Of a stretch of 36,807 nucleotides of DNA, positions 16,136 through 24,646 are shown one piece after another (position 1 is the stretch's first letter; each line of letters begins with the position of its first letter). Below the pieces are notes generated by a model. It had not been told where the DNA came from and did no database searches. It saw only the letters and a program-made list of their open reading frames with translations. Source of the DNA: JAJDFU01 sp964641965 (GTDB taxonomy: Bacteria > Bacteroidota > Bacteroidia > Chitinophagales > Saprospiraceae); contig CAZXLD010000049.1 of NCBI GenBank assembly GCA_964641965.1, forward strand, positions 1-36,807, given 5' to 3'. Both the position numbers and the translations under genes were made by a program.

Positions 16136-17110
16136 ATGAAGTTATTTGCTTTCTCCATTCTGATTATCCTGTTTCCCTTAATTGCGATCGGCCAGCCTAA
16201 ATCTGGATTTATTGAGCTGGAAGATGAAAATGGAAAAACCTACTATAAATCGATTAAATATTTTGAAACCGGGAAAATTAAAACCATTACCTATTGGTCT
16301 ATCCATGAGGCTAACCTCATCAAACAAGACCGGTTTATGCGAGGATTAGAAATGGATGAGGAGGAAGTCCCTTACGTAGGAGTGGATAGTATATTTTTCT
16401 ACAGCGAATCCGGAGATTTCATTAGAAAAATGATCATTAGTGAAGATGATCACTTGGAATTGGGCCAGTTGCGCCGATACGATGATGAATTCATCTATAC
16501 AAGCTTATGGAAAAGATATAATAGTAGTTTAATTGTCGCACTTGGTAATACTCAATTGGAAATTAAATCAAACACTATTCAGCTTGAAGGTCGGATAGGG
16601 GAAAGCATCACCTTTCCGTTTGAAATCAAGTTATGGGAAAGTCAGACAGAAAGCCTGGTCCTTTATTTGGAAAGCCCGGATAATCAAATTTCAGTGCCGG
16701 ATTCCATCTTGCTTAGAAAGGATCAAAAAACAGTTGTTGACCTTGTAATCGCTATAAATCAACATATTGATGAAGTAACGGTACTGGCTCTTACTTCATC
16801 CGGTGAAAGCTTTCCCCTTGAATTCTCGGTACGCGGGTATGATTTGTTTCAAAATGACTTCCAAGCCGATTTAAATACAGCTCAACGAGGCCTTGTAGAT
16901 CTCGGCGACAAACGAAAGCTAATAATCAAATCGGATGGGCCCGAGAAGCTAATCCGGCTTTACAGAAATGAAAACCTGATCGATCATTACCCTATCTCCC
17001 AGATCGGGTCGTCTATAAACGTAAAAGGATTCAAAAAAGGCACGTATGTGCTAGAGCTGGTCAATCTAGGGACTCAGGAGAAGAAATATTGTGCGATCGA
17101 ACTTCAATGA
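16136..17110 (+). CDS. Secreted protein of unknown function
   Basis: A 324-residue protein I do not recognise. ATG 16136 opens a clear signal peptide (MKLFAFSILIILFPLIAIGQ), so I prefer it to the frame's upstream start at 16025. The first third (SGFIELEDENGKTYYKSIKYFETGKIKTI) resembles the short beta repeats of toxin-antidote or MORN-like proteins, but too weakly to call. The last 60 residues (KLIIKSDGPEKLIRLYRNENL ... GFKKGTYVLELV) have the beta pattern of a divergent T9SS sorting domain. Upstream, CAATCGTTTT at 16094-16103 differs from the LacI operator core by one fixed base, which chance can explain. It is probably an exported envelope protein. Confidence 0.6.
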   Translation: MKLFAFSILIILFPLIAIGQPKSGFIELEDENGKTYYKSIKYFETGKIKTITYWSIHEANLIKQDRFMRGLEMDEEEVPYVGVDSIFFYSESGDFIRKMIISEDDHLELGQLRRYDDEFIYTSLWKRYNSSLIVALGNTQLEIKSNTIQLEGRIGESITFPFEIKLWESQTESLVLYLESPDNQISVPDSILLRKDQKTVVDLVIAINQHIDEVTVLALTSSGESFPLEFSVRGYDLFQNDFQADLNTAQRGLVDLGDKRKLIIKSDGPEKLIRLYRNENLIDHYPISQIGSSINVKGFKKGTYVLELVNLGTQEKKYCAIELQ

Positions 17111-17192
17111 AAGGGGAAGTAGTCAAAAGCTACCATTTTTAAATTGGAGCGCTACCTAGAAAGTCATCTTATATGCTAACAAGGATACCAGC

Positions 17193-17786
17193 ATGAAAAA
17201 ATGGATGCGACTATTCGTACATGGGATCGCTTCCATTGCGATCATTTGGGTTGGTCTAACCTTTTGGGCTGAGCTGGCAGGTAAGCAACAAATCCAACAT
17301 TTTCCTGCCGACAACGCTACCCGATCAGCCCTCCTGCTCTATAACCCCGATCCCATCTATAATCTGGATGAGCAAATAGGTTTGGCCCTGGCAGATGAGC
17401 TTAAGAACCACGGTATATCATCCACCCTAGCCACAAATCGAAAAGTCAATAAGCTTGAAAACCAAGCTTTTGATGTCTATATTTTTTGTGCCAACACCTA
17501 CAACTTTGCCCCTGATCAGGGGATTAAAAATGCCATTCGAAGACTGAACCTGCAACCCAAAGACCCGGTGGTAGCGATTACCCTGGGCTCAGGGTCTACC
17601 CACCGGTCCCAAAAAAGATTTGAACGCTTTTTAAGAGGATTAGGTTTGGAAGTAGTTCAATCCCAAACATTCTGGCTGCTTCGTCCCAATGATGAGCGCC
17701 GAATGGACGAATCGAACCTACAGGTAGCCGTAGATTTAGCCAAAGAATTGGTAGCGCCGACGCTTCGGGCTATCGAAACAAACTGA
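17193..17786 (+). CDS. Membrane-anchored flavodoxin-like protein
   Basis: A 197-residue protein with one N-terminal transmembrane helix (about residues 8-29, IASIAIIWVGLTFWAELAG) followed by an alpha/beta domain with a flavodoxin-like pattern: SALLLYNPDPIYNLDEQIGLALADEL, FDVYIFCANTYNF and DPVVAITLGSGST. The typical phosphate loop of FMN-binding flavodoxins (T/S-x-T-G-x-T) is absent; YNPDPIYN occupies that position. It may therefore not bind FMN in the usual way. It is 82 bp downstream of the preceding secreted protein gene. The role is unknown. Confidence 0.65.
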   Translation: MKKWMRLFVHGIASIAIIWVGLTFWAELAGKQQIQHFPADNATRSALLLYNPDPIYNLDEQIGLALADELKNHGISSTLATNRKVNKLENQAFDVYIFCANTYNFAPDQGIKNAIRRLNLQPKDPVVAITLGSGSTHRSQKRFERFLRGLGLEVVQSQTFWLLRPNDERRMDESNLQVAVDLAKELVAPTLRAIETN

Positions 17787-18081
17787 ATCCTTTCTTGTCG
17801 CAGGCACAGTACCTGCCTACTCTGAATATAAATGGATGGTTTAATTAAGTAATTTCCGCCTTTTTTGGTTACTTTCTAAAGCAAGATGGGAGCCAATCCA
17901 AATGGTAGGATTATCTGAAAGGCCCGGTTCGACTTGCTGGTGGACCAGACAATGCCCCAGGCTCGGAGAACCATCAATCATTTTAAGGGCAACCCTAGCA
18001 GGTCGAATGAAGTCCTTTTCCTGCAAACGCAAACTTCTAATGTGCAGTATCTCAAATAACAGTTATCAAAAATCGATACGT

Positions 18082-19443
18082 ATGAAATTTACTATTTCTA
18101 TCCTGTTTGTTGTACTGCTTTGGTCATGCAAGTCCGAAACTATTTATTCCATCCAGGTGGATTCGAAAAATAGTTCGATTGACAGTCTGTATATCGTTGA
18201 ATCGATTACGGATGAGATTTTATCCAAAATGGCTGTCCAGGATGAAAGCTTTGAAAAGATCGAAGCGCTCATTGAAGTACCGACAACTGCCTCTATAGAA
18301 ACCAAAGACGGTGCTCAACGCTATTTAGCTATACTCTATCCCAAAAAAGAGTTGAAAATAACGATAGAGGCCGATTCCATTATCCAAACCAATGCATTGG
18401 GAGATTCTCTCCTAAATTATATTTGGCATAGCAACAACAATTTCATCCAACAGAACCAAAACTTTATTTTTACTACTCCTGATTATGATTCTATCGTTCA
18501 ACTTTTTCAGGACTTTGAAGCAGTACGACAATCAAAAATTGAGCAATATTCATCCAGGCTTTCCCCTGCAGTAAAAGAAATCTTACTCTATCAAAATAGC
18601 GCTCGTATTCATTCCTTTCTGTTCTACTTCGGTCGCCTGATCAAACAATTTCCTCCCAATCACCCCTATTTTTCATTTATTTCGGACATAGACCATAACG
18701 CACCCTGGGCTAAAACACTCCCGCACAACATACTCTGGAAGCATGAAATCAATTATTTGATGGTCCATGATTCGATCGAGAATCAGGATGAATTTCTGGA
18801 TTATGTAACGAGCCAGACGGACAATGCTGACCTACTTGATTTTTTGCGGGTGATATACATCTCGGAGATTATCGCTCATCCATCGTATTGGCGAAAGCAT
18901 CAACCAAACCTGAATAGTCAAAATCTGCGGGAACTTATCGCGAAAGAAAAAACCAATACCTATTATAAGTTACTAATCAACCCCTCTGATGCGTTCTTTT
19001 CTACTCAAAAAGGTCAAATTGCTTATGATTTCGAGGCAGAGCAGGTGGATGGCTCCAAAGTAAAGTTGTCTGATTACAAGGGAAAGGTTGTATTTATTGA
19101 TTCTTGGGCCACTTGGTGTGCACCTTGTATTTCCCATCGACCCAAAGTGGTCGAATTAGCTAACAAATATGCTGATGACGACAGGGTAGAAATTCTGATG
19201 ATTTCTATGGATTCAAAAAAGAGCAAATGGATAAATTTCCTGGAAAAGAGGGATGATTTAAATCAAAAAGGTGATTTGATTATCCCAGAGGGTATAAAAA
19301 AAGAATATCGCAAACGCTACAATGTACAGCTGATACCAAGGTATATACTCATTGACCAAGATGGAGTGATTATCAATTCCAACATTTCGGAACCATCCCG
19401 GAACGTTGAACAACTAATTGAACATGAACTGACGAAAATGTAA
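18082..19443 (+). CDS. Thioredoxin-fold (TlpA/redoxin-like) lipoprotein
   Basis: A 453-residue envelope protein. ATG 18082 opens a lipoprotein signal (ISILFVVLLWSC, lipid Cys at 16); the frame is open from 17902, but the leading part carries no signal. Residues of about 20-310 are a long N-terminal region typical of Bacteroidota TlpA-like proteins, with no function assignable. The C-terminal thioredoxin-like domain includes FEAEQVDGSKVKLSDYKGK, the active site WATWCAPC (C346 and C349) and a cis-proline strand (LIPRYILIDQDG). Such proteins reduce or isomerise disulfides in the periplasm. The 295 bases upstream hold no gene I can support. Confidence 0.88.
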   Translation: MKFTISILFVVLLWSCKSETIYSIQVDSKNSSIDSLYIVESITDEILSKMAVQDESFEKIEALIEVPTTASIETKDGAQRYLAILYPKKELKITIEADSIIQTNALGDSLLNYIWHSNNNFIQQNQNFIFTTPDYDSIVQLFQDFEAVRQSKIEQYSSRLSPAVKEILLYQNSARIHSFLFYFGRLIKQFPPNHPYFSFISDIDHNAPWAKTLPHNILWKHEINYLMVHDSIENQDEFLDYVTSQTDNADLLDFLRVIYISEIIAHPSYWRKHQPNLNSQNLRELIAKEKTNTYYKLLINPSDAFFSTQKGQIAYDFEAEQVDGSKVKLSDYKGKVVFIDSWATWCAPCISHRPKVVELANKYADDDRVEILMISMDSKKSKWINFLEKRDDLNQKGDLIIPEGIKKEYRKRYNVQLIPRYILIDQDGVIINSNISEPSRNVEQLIEHELTKM

Positions 19444-19539
19444 GGAGATCCTCCAGCCAAACAGCCCCCTACCGGTAAGTCACTACTCCAGTATTTGGGT
19501 TTTGCGTACATTCCAAAAGTCAAACAGACAGCTACACGA

Positions 19540-20364
19540 ATGGCTGGAATAGTAAGGTTCAATTTCACAGATGTAAAATATTACGCGGGCGTCCTTTTAT
19601 CGCTCCCCTTTTTACCGGTCCTGTACCTTCAAGGGAAGAAGATCAAAGCGTCCATTCCAGTATTGCCGGAGGCAGCCGGCCCAAAGGGATTGTGCACTGC
19701 CCAGAACCCATCGGGAAAAACCATTCAACTGATCACCTTGGGTGAAAGCACCATTGCGGGGGTTGGTGTGCATACACATGCCGAAGGTTTTACCGGGACT
19801 CTGGCCCAGGAACTTGCCAACCTGATCCAAACCAATGTGGCCTGGCAGGTATATGCCCGCAGTGGTTATACGGCTAAAAGGGTGACCCAAGAGCTAATAC
19901 CAACGATTCGCGAAAAGCAAGTGGATCTGATCGTTGTAGGACTCGGAGCTAATGACGCCTTCGCCTTAAATAGCCCACGGACATGGCGACGAGATATGCA
20001 TTTATTGATCGAATGCCTGCTCACCAAGTACCCAAAATCATACATCGTTTTTTGTAATATGCCGCCTATCAAAGAATTTCCCGCTTTTACCCCACTCATC
20101 AAATTGACCATTGGGAATTTAGTGGAGATGCTTGGTGAAAACTTGAAAACCTTGGTGGCAGAATATAATGACGTCTATTACTATGGCGAAATTATTACTG
20201 TACAAGAGTGGGTGGAAAAGCTCGAAATAGCTACCCAAAAAAGTGACTTTTTCAGTGATGGAGTACATCCTTCCAAGCTAACCTATCAGACTTGGGCAAA
20301 AGATATAGCCGCCCGCATATCCGGTGAAAGGGCAATTCAAGAGGAGCTTCAGCAAGGGAACTGA
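19540..20364 (+). CDS. SGNH/GDSL hydrolase
   Basis: A 274-residue esterase-fold protein with one N-terminal hydrophobic segment (about 14-31, signal anchor). The SGNH blocks are visible: block I LGESTIAG with nucleophile S70, block II glycine in YARSGYTA, block III GLGANDA with N138, and block V DGVHPS with D240 and H243. The serine motif is GES, not GDS. The family removes acyl groups from lipids, sugars or polysaccharides, and a sugar deacetylase role would suit the glycan context, but nothing proves it. ATG 19540 is chosen over a TTG at 19495. It lies 96 bp downstream of the thioredoxin-fold gene. Confidence 0.85.
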   Translation: MAGIVRFNFTDVKYYAGVLLSLPFLPVLYLQGKKIKASIPVLPEAAGPKGLCTAQNPSGKTIQLITLGESTIAGVGVHTHAEGFTGTLAQELANLIQTNVAWQVYARSGYTAKRVTQELIPTIREKQVDLIVVGLGANDAFALNSPRTWRRDMHLLIECLLTKYPKSYIVFCNMPPIKEFPAFTPLIKLTIGNLVEMLGENLKTLVAEYNDVYYYGEIITVQEWVEKLEIATQKSDFFSDGVHPSKLTYQTWAKDIAARISGERAIQEELQQGN

Positions 20365-20500
20365 AGTAAAAGAGCCAAAATCGCTTTACCAGGTTCTACC
20401 AACAAAGTAGGGTCTCTTCCAACAAGGTCGTTATACCCTTGAATGACGAATCCATTACCTTCACAAACGGTTAGCATCCTATGTCTATACGACCTATTAA

Positions 20501-20923
20501 AGGAAGAATGAAGTTCTGAATATCCCGGTTTGCGTAAACTTTACGAAGGAAACGAACTTTGAAGCCATTACCGGTTGTATTCAGGCAGCGGCAACCAATC
20601 GGGTGGAAGGCCCTATGCCGACCTACCAGCATCCGCAGGGGGGAGATTGTACAACAACTTCCAATACCGAGATAGACCTGCCAGAGAGCCAAATCGAACT
20701 TTTCCCCAATCCAACCCAAGGTAGTTTTTCCATCCTGGCTCCTGTAGGTACTTACCAGATTGAAGTGATGAATGCGCAAGGTAAGCGCCTGCGATCCTTA
20801 TCGCAGCGAGGAAACCGAATCGAAATGGATATTTCGAATCTACCTGCAGGTATATATTTTATCCGGATTCGAAATGGAAAGCGCGGAGAAATCAAGATCA
20901 GTAAAATCATTAAAAGCAACTGA
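20501..20923 (+). pseudogene. 3' remnant of a T9SS-sorted secreted protein gene
   Basis: The frame is open from just after a stop at 20498-20500 and has no good ATG near its beginning, only internal GTG/ATG codons near 20603-20615. It reads EVLNIPVCVNFTKETNFEAITGCIQAAATN, a piece of a larger domain, and then a complete type A sorting domain (IELFPNPTQGSF ... LPAGIYFIRIRNG ... ISKIIKSN). The frame has no signal peptide or catalytic part, so it is a 5'-truncated remnant. The 136 bases upstream hold no recognisable continuation. A terminator hairpin follows at 20980. Confidence 0.7.
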
Positions 20924-20979
20924 TACGTAGCACTATAGAGCGGTTTTAGCTCATGGCAAAAGCCGATTCTGTACTAAAG

Positions 20980-21010
20980 CCTTGACCAATATGGTCAGGG
21001 TTCTCTTTTT
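20980..21010 (+). terminator. Intrinsic terminator after the T9SS remnant
   Basis: CCTTGACC and GGTCAGGG form an eight-base stem with one G-T pair around AATAT, followed by TTCTCTTTTT. It separates the remnant from the sulfatase genes. Confidence 0.75.
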
Positions 21011-21138
21011 CCATTTTAAATGCAGATGCTTTATTCACTTTCTAACCCTTCAAAACAAAGCCCTTTTCTAGTATATTGAAGGAAGAAAGCAACCGTTTTG
21101 TTGGTTTTGACAGATTCACTTTTATGCATGAATACCCT

Positions 21139-22623
21139 ATGCCCGCTCTGAAAACCTACTCGACTTTAATGCTACTGCTGGCCTTATCACTATTCCTTCA
21201 ATGCAGTACACCTGAACCAATACCCGAAGCCACCCACCCAAACATCGTCTTCATCCTGGCCGACGACCTTGGCTATGGCGATGTTTCCGCCTACAACCCA
21301 GTTTCTCAAATCCAAACCCCTCATATTGACCGGTTAGCAAAGGAAGGCATCCGGTTTACAAATGCCCATTCGCCATCGGCGGTATGCACTCCTACCCGCT
21401 ATGGTATCCTCACAGGCCGCTATGCCTGGCGTGGCATCTTGAAACGCAGCGTCATCGAAGGTAATCAGACACCTATTATCGAAAAAGGGCGTACCGCTCT
21501 TCCGGCTCTCTTGCAGCAACATGGCTATCGTACGGCTTGTATCGGTAAATGGCACCTGGGTATGGTTTTCCAGAATGAAGCTGGCAACCCGGCTAGACTG
21601 CTGGATCAAGACGGGCCTGGCTGGCAGATCATTGAAGATGTGGACTTCACCAAGCCGGTGCTAAGTGGACCCCAACAACAAGGGTTTGATTATTCATTTG
21701 CTACCCCTGGCTGCCCATCGGATGACTTTTTCAATTTTTATGTGGAAAACGGGACTATTTTAGGCCCCATTGAAGCCGATGAAGACACGCGCAATTGGGT
21801 CGATTGGGAACACGAACGTGTGGATACAACTCTTCTATATAAAGGGATGGACTTCATTAACCAACATACCCAGTCCAATTCCGACGCCCCTTTCTTTTTG
21901 TATTTACCCCTTTCGGTACCACATATTCCCTGGGCTCCACCTGGTTTTGTAGAAGGCACTAGTGGCGCCGGAAACCGAGGGGATCAAGTAGTACTAGCCG
22001 ACTGGATCGTTGGTCAGTTGGTCCATTACCTGGACAGCCTGGACCTTTCAGATAACACTTTGTTCATCTTTGCCAGCGACAACGGACCCAATCCAAATGA
22101 TCCGTCCGACCCATCCAATCACCAGCCGGCCGGTCAGTTCCGAGGTAGTAAGGGTATGATCTGGGAAGGTGGCCATCGAATTCCATTGATCATCAAATGG
22201 CCGGGGCATACCCCTGCCGGTAGGGTAAATGATGAAAAGATTGGCCTGATCGACCTCTACGCCACCTTTGCCGATCTGGTTGGCGATTCGTTGGGCCATT
22301 CAGTTGCTGAAGACAGTTACAATATGCTCCCCTACTTCCTGGGGAATCCAATGGATCAACCCATTCGAAAGGATATCATCTTCCACAGTGGAGATGGGGT
22401 ATTCGCTATCCAAAGCGGCCAATGGAAGCTAATTACCGATGCCCTTCACGGAGGATACCAGGAAGAATCTCCCGTTCCAGGTACTGCCGGACAGTTATAT
22501 GATATGAAGACCGACCCCTTGGAAACTACCAATTTGTGGGCGGACAGCACGCGTCTTGTAAACGAATTGGAGGCTTTACTAAAGCAGTACCAAGAACAGG
22601 AGTATTCGAGGGGAATGGACTAG
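21139..22623 (+). CDS. S1-family sulfatase lipoprotein
   Basis: A 494-residue formylglycine-dependent arylsulfatase-type enzyme (SulfAtlas S1). The lipoprotein signal ends LFLQC (Cys 22). Metal-binding aspartates are in ILADDLGYGD (D42, D43), the sulfatase signature is VCTPTR with C83 as the residue oxidised to formylglycine, and IGKWHLG follows. The second metal segment is FIFASDNGPN. ATG 21139 gives the best signal peptide; ATG 21124 is possible. Such enzymes remove sulfate esters from marine glycans. It is followed 152 bp later by a second sulfatase gene on the same strand. The subfamily and sulfate position cannot be read here. Confidence 0.93.
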   Translation: MPALKTYSTLMLLLALSLFLQCSTPEPIPEATHPNIVFILADDLGYGDVSAYNPVSQIQTPHIDRLAKEGIRFTNAHSPSAVCTPTRYGILTGRYAWRGILKRSVIEGNQTPIIEKGRTALPALLQQHGYRTACIGKWHLGMVFQNEAGNPARLLDQDGPGWQIIEDVDFTKPVLSGPQQQGFDYSFATPGCPSDDFFNFYVENGTILGPIEADEDTRNWVDWEHERVDTTLLYKGMDFINQHTQSNSDAPFFLYLPLSVPHIPWAPPGFVEGTSGAGNRGDQVVLADWIVGQLVHYLDSLDLSDNTLFIFASDNGPNPNDPSDPSNHQPAGQFRGSKGMIWEGGHRIPLIIKWPGHTPAGRVNDEKIGLIDLYATFADLVGDSLGHSVAEDSYNMLPYFLGNPMDQPIRKDIIFHSGDGVFAIQSGQWKLITDALHGGYQEESPVPGTAGQLYDMKTDPLETTNLWADSTRLVNELEALLKQYQEQEYSRGMD

Positions 22624-22775
22624 GTAACTTCTAGTCTCGGTTCATCAAAGAAACTTTCTAAACTTTCATAACAAAGGTTTTTTCTATTACCTTGAGAAGT
22701 GAAGAATAGCTTTTGCTTCTCCATTTGTGAATCCGAACAATGGCTTCCTTTAGGCTATCCATTAAAACCAAAATT

Positions 22776-24395
22776 ATGAGAACGAGATTAATGCATTCGA
22801 ATATCCTCCTACCGGGTTTACTATTTCTTTCCATTGCCTGCTATGGTTGTCAAAATAAAGAAGCCACTGAAACCACCAAAGATCAACCCAATATCCTGTT
22901 CATTTTCTCCGATGATCATGCTGCCCATGCCATCAGTGCTTATAGTGACCGCCTGATCCAAACGCCCAACCTCGACCGATTGGCGGAGGAGGGTATGCGT
23001 TTTGATAATTGTTTTGTGACCAACTCAATCTGTACGCCCAGCCGCGCTACCGTATTGACCGGTAAGTACAGCCACAAAAATAGTTCGTTAACCCTAGATG
23101 TGAATTTTGATGGTAGTCAAACCACTTTCCCAAAACTACTCCAACAAGCCGGCTACTATACCGCTATGATCGGCAAGTGGCACCTGGGTACCCAGCCTAC
23201 CGGATTCGATTACTACAATGTCTTGCCGGGTCAAGGCGATTATTTCAATCCGGAATTCCGGGAAAGCACTCGCAACTGGGAAGCAGAGCCCAAGATTTAC
23301 GAAGGTTATGTCACGGACATCATCACTGACTTCACCCTCAACACGCTGGAGAATCGCCCCAAAGACAAGCCTTTCATGATCATGTATCAGCACAAGGCAC
23401 CACACGATACCTGGGAGTACGACGAGAAACACGCTTCCTTATATGCAGACGAAGATGTACCCGAGCCAGCCAATCTGCACGACGATTTTTCCAATAGGGC
23501 AGAAGCCTCTCGCCGCGCTACCCAACGCCTCGACAAAGGGGAGTCGCTTTTTGTGTTCTTCCGGGAGGAAAGGCCAGAACAGTTTGCTGCCCTGCAGCCT
23601 CAGCTGGAAGATAAAAGCGAAGCAGAACAAACAGAGATCCTGTACGCGGTTCTGGAAAAAGAAGGTATGACGGACGAAGAGCGCATGAGTGCTTCCTACC
23701 AGGCTTACATCAAGTCCTATCTGCGTTGCGTAGCCTCCATCGACGATAACCTGAGCCGCGTACTGGATTACCTCGATGAAAACGGATTGGCTGAAAACAC
23801 CATCGTCATTTATTCGTCCGATCAGGGTTTCTTCCTGGGCGAACACGGTTTCTTTGACAAACGGTTTATGTACGAGGAATCGCTTCGGATGCCATTCCTG
23901 GTGCGTTACCCGAAGGAAATCAAAGCGGGTTCCGTGAACGAGGACATCATTACCAATGTCGACTTCGCAGAGACTTTTCTGGATTATGCCGGGCTGTCCA
24001 TTCCCGAGGAAATGCAGGGTCGTAGCCTGCGGCCCTTGTTTCAGGGCAATACCCCTGAGGATTGGCCGGAATCCATGTACTACCGGTTTTGGTTACATCG
24101 CCTCCATTACAACGGCGCTGCCCACTATGGCGTGCGTACCCAACGCTATAAGTTGATCTTTTACTACGGTCTCGGCTTAGGTGCACCCGGCTCCCTCAAT
24201 GACCCAACACCTCCTGAGTGGGAGCTCTTCGATTTGGAAAAGGATCCCATGGAGATGAACAATGTGTACAACGATCCTACCTATGCGGACATTGTGACCG
24301 AATTAAAGGCAGAGCTGGAGCGCTTAAAAGAGTTGTATGAGGATACAGATGAGGCTTATCCGGATTTGCTGGAGGTCCAAGGTCAGTATTGGTAA
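22776..24395 (+). CDS. S1-family sulfatase lipoprotein
   Basis: A 539-residue sulfatase. The lipoprotein signal ends CYGC (Cys 25). The N-terminal metal site is FSDDHAAH (D46, D47), the signature is ICTPSR with C86 as the formylglycine precursor, and IGKWHLG is conserved. The C-terminal metal segment YSSDQGFFLGEHGFFDKRFMYEESLRMPF is of the type seen in N-acetylglucosamine-6-sulfatase-like S1 enzymes. Insertions at about 210-300 distinguish it from the upstream sulfatase, so the two are not recent duplicates and probably attack different sulfate positions. ATG 22776 opens the signal. It converges on the minus-strand run ending at 24647. Confidence 0.93.
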   Translation: MRTRLMHSNILLPGLLFLSIACYGCQNKEATETTKDQPNILFIFSDDHAAHAISAYSDRLIQTPNLDRLAEEGMRFDNCFVTNSICTPSRATVLTGKYSHKNSSLTLDVNFDGSQTTFPKLLQQAGYYTAMIGKWHLGTQPTGFDYYNVLPGQGDYFNPEFRESTRNWEAEPKIYEGYVTDIITDFTLNTLENRPKDKPFMIMYQHKAPHDTWEYDEKHASLYADEDVPEPANLHDDFSNRAEASRRATQRLDKGESLFVFFREERPEQFAALQPQLEDKSEAEQTEILYAVLEKEGMTDEERMSASYQAYIKSYLRCVASIDDNLSRVLDYLDENGLAENTIVIYSSDQGFFLGEHGFFDKRFMYEESLRMPFLVRYPKEIKAGSVNEDIITNVDFAETFLDYAGLSIPEEMQGRSLRPLFQGNTPEDWPESMYYRFWLHRLHYNGAAHYGVRTQRYKLIFYYGLGLGAPGSLNDPTPPEWELFDLEKDPMEMNNVYNDPTYADIVTELKAELERLKELYEDTDEAYPDLLEVQGQYW

Positions 24396-24462
24396 TTGAG
24401 AATGGATGGCCTTTCAAATCCTTTCTTTCGCACCAAGATGCGTAAAAAGAGGCTACTTCTCA

Positions 24463-24569
24463 GCTACATTGCCGTTCAATATTCAATTATAAGTAGCTTG
24501 TCGCAGGCCCTTATTATACACAACATAAGCTACTGACTTACAAATTAATAACCTGTGGAGCAATGTAGC
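24463..24569. repeat. Nested inverted repeats between convergent genes
   Basis: The outer pair is GCTACATTGC (24463-24472) and GCAATGTAGC (24560-24569); the inner pair is AGTAGCTT (24492-24499) and AAGCTACT (24527-24534). All four arms are exact. The roughly 107-base element lies in the 251-base gap between two convergent genes. It could be a hairpin-forming bidirectional terminator region or a small non-autonomous mobile element; no T-tract supports the former. Confidence 0.45.
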
Positions 24570-24646
24570 CATTAAGCCAGATTCCATTTCAATGGGTTCC
24601 CTGAACCTTCACCTTCAACTGTTCCTTTAAGCTCGTGCGTGTACTT

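Noticed and set aside
17841..18032. Minus-strand open frame of 63 codons with protein-like composition
   Set aside because: No recognised family and no promoter; it overlaps the region just upstream of the thioredoxin-fold lipoprotein gene. It may be debris.
21090..21099. CAACCGTTTT upstream of the first sulfatase as a LacI operator
   Set aside because: Same reasoning: one mismatch to the core, no extended symmetry, and a separate gene cluster.
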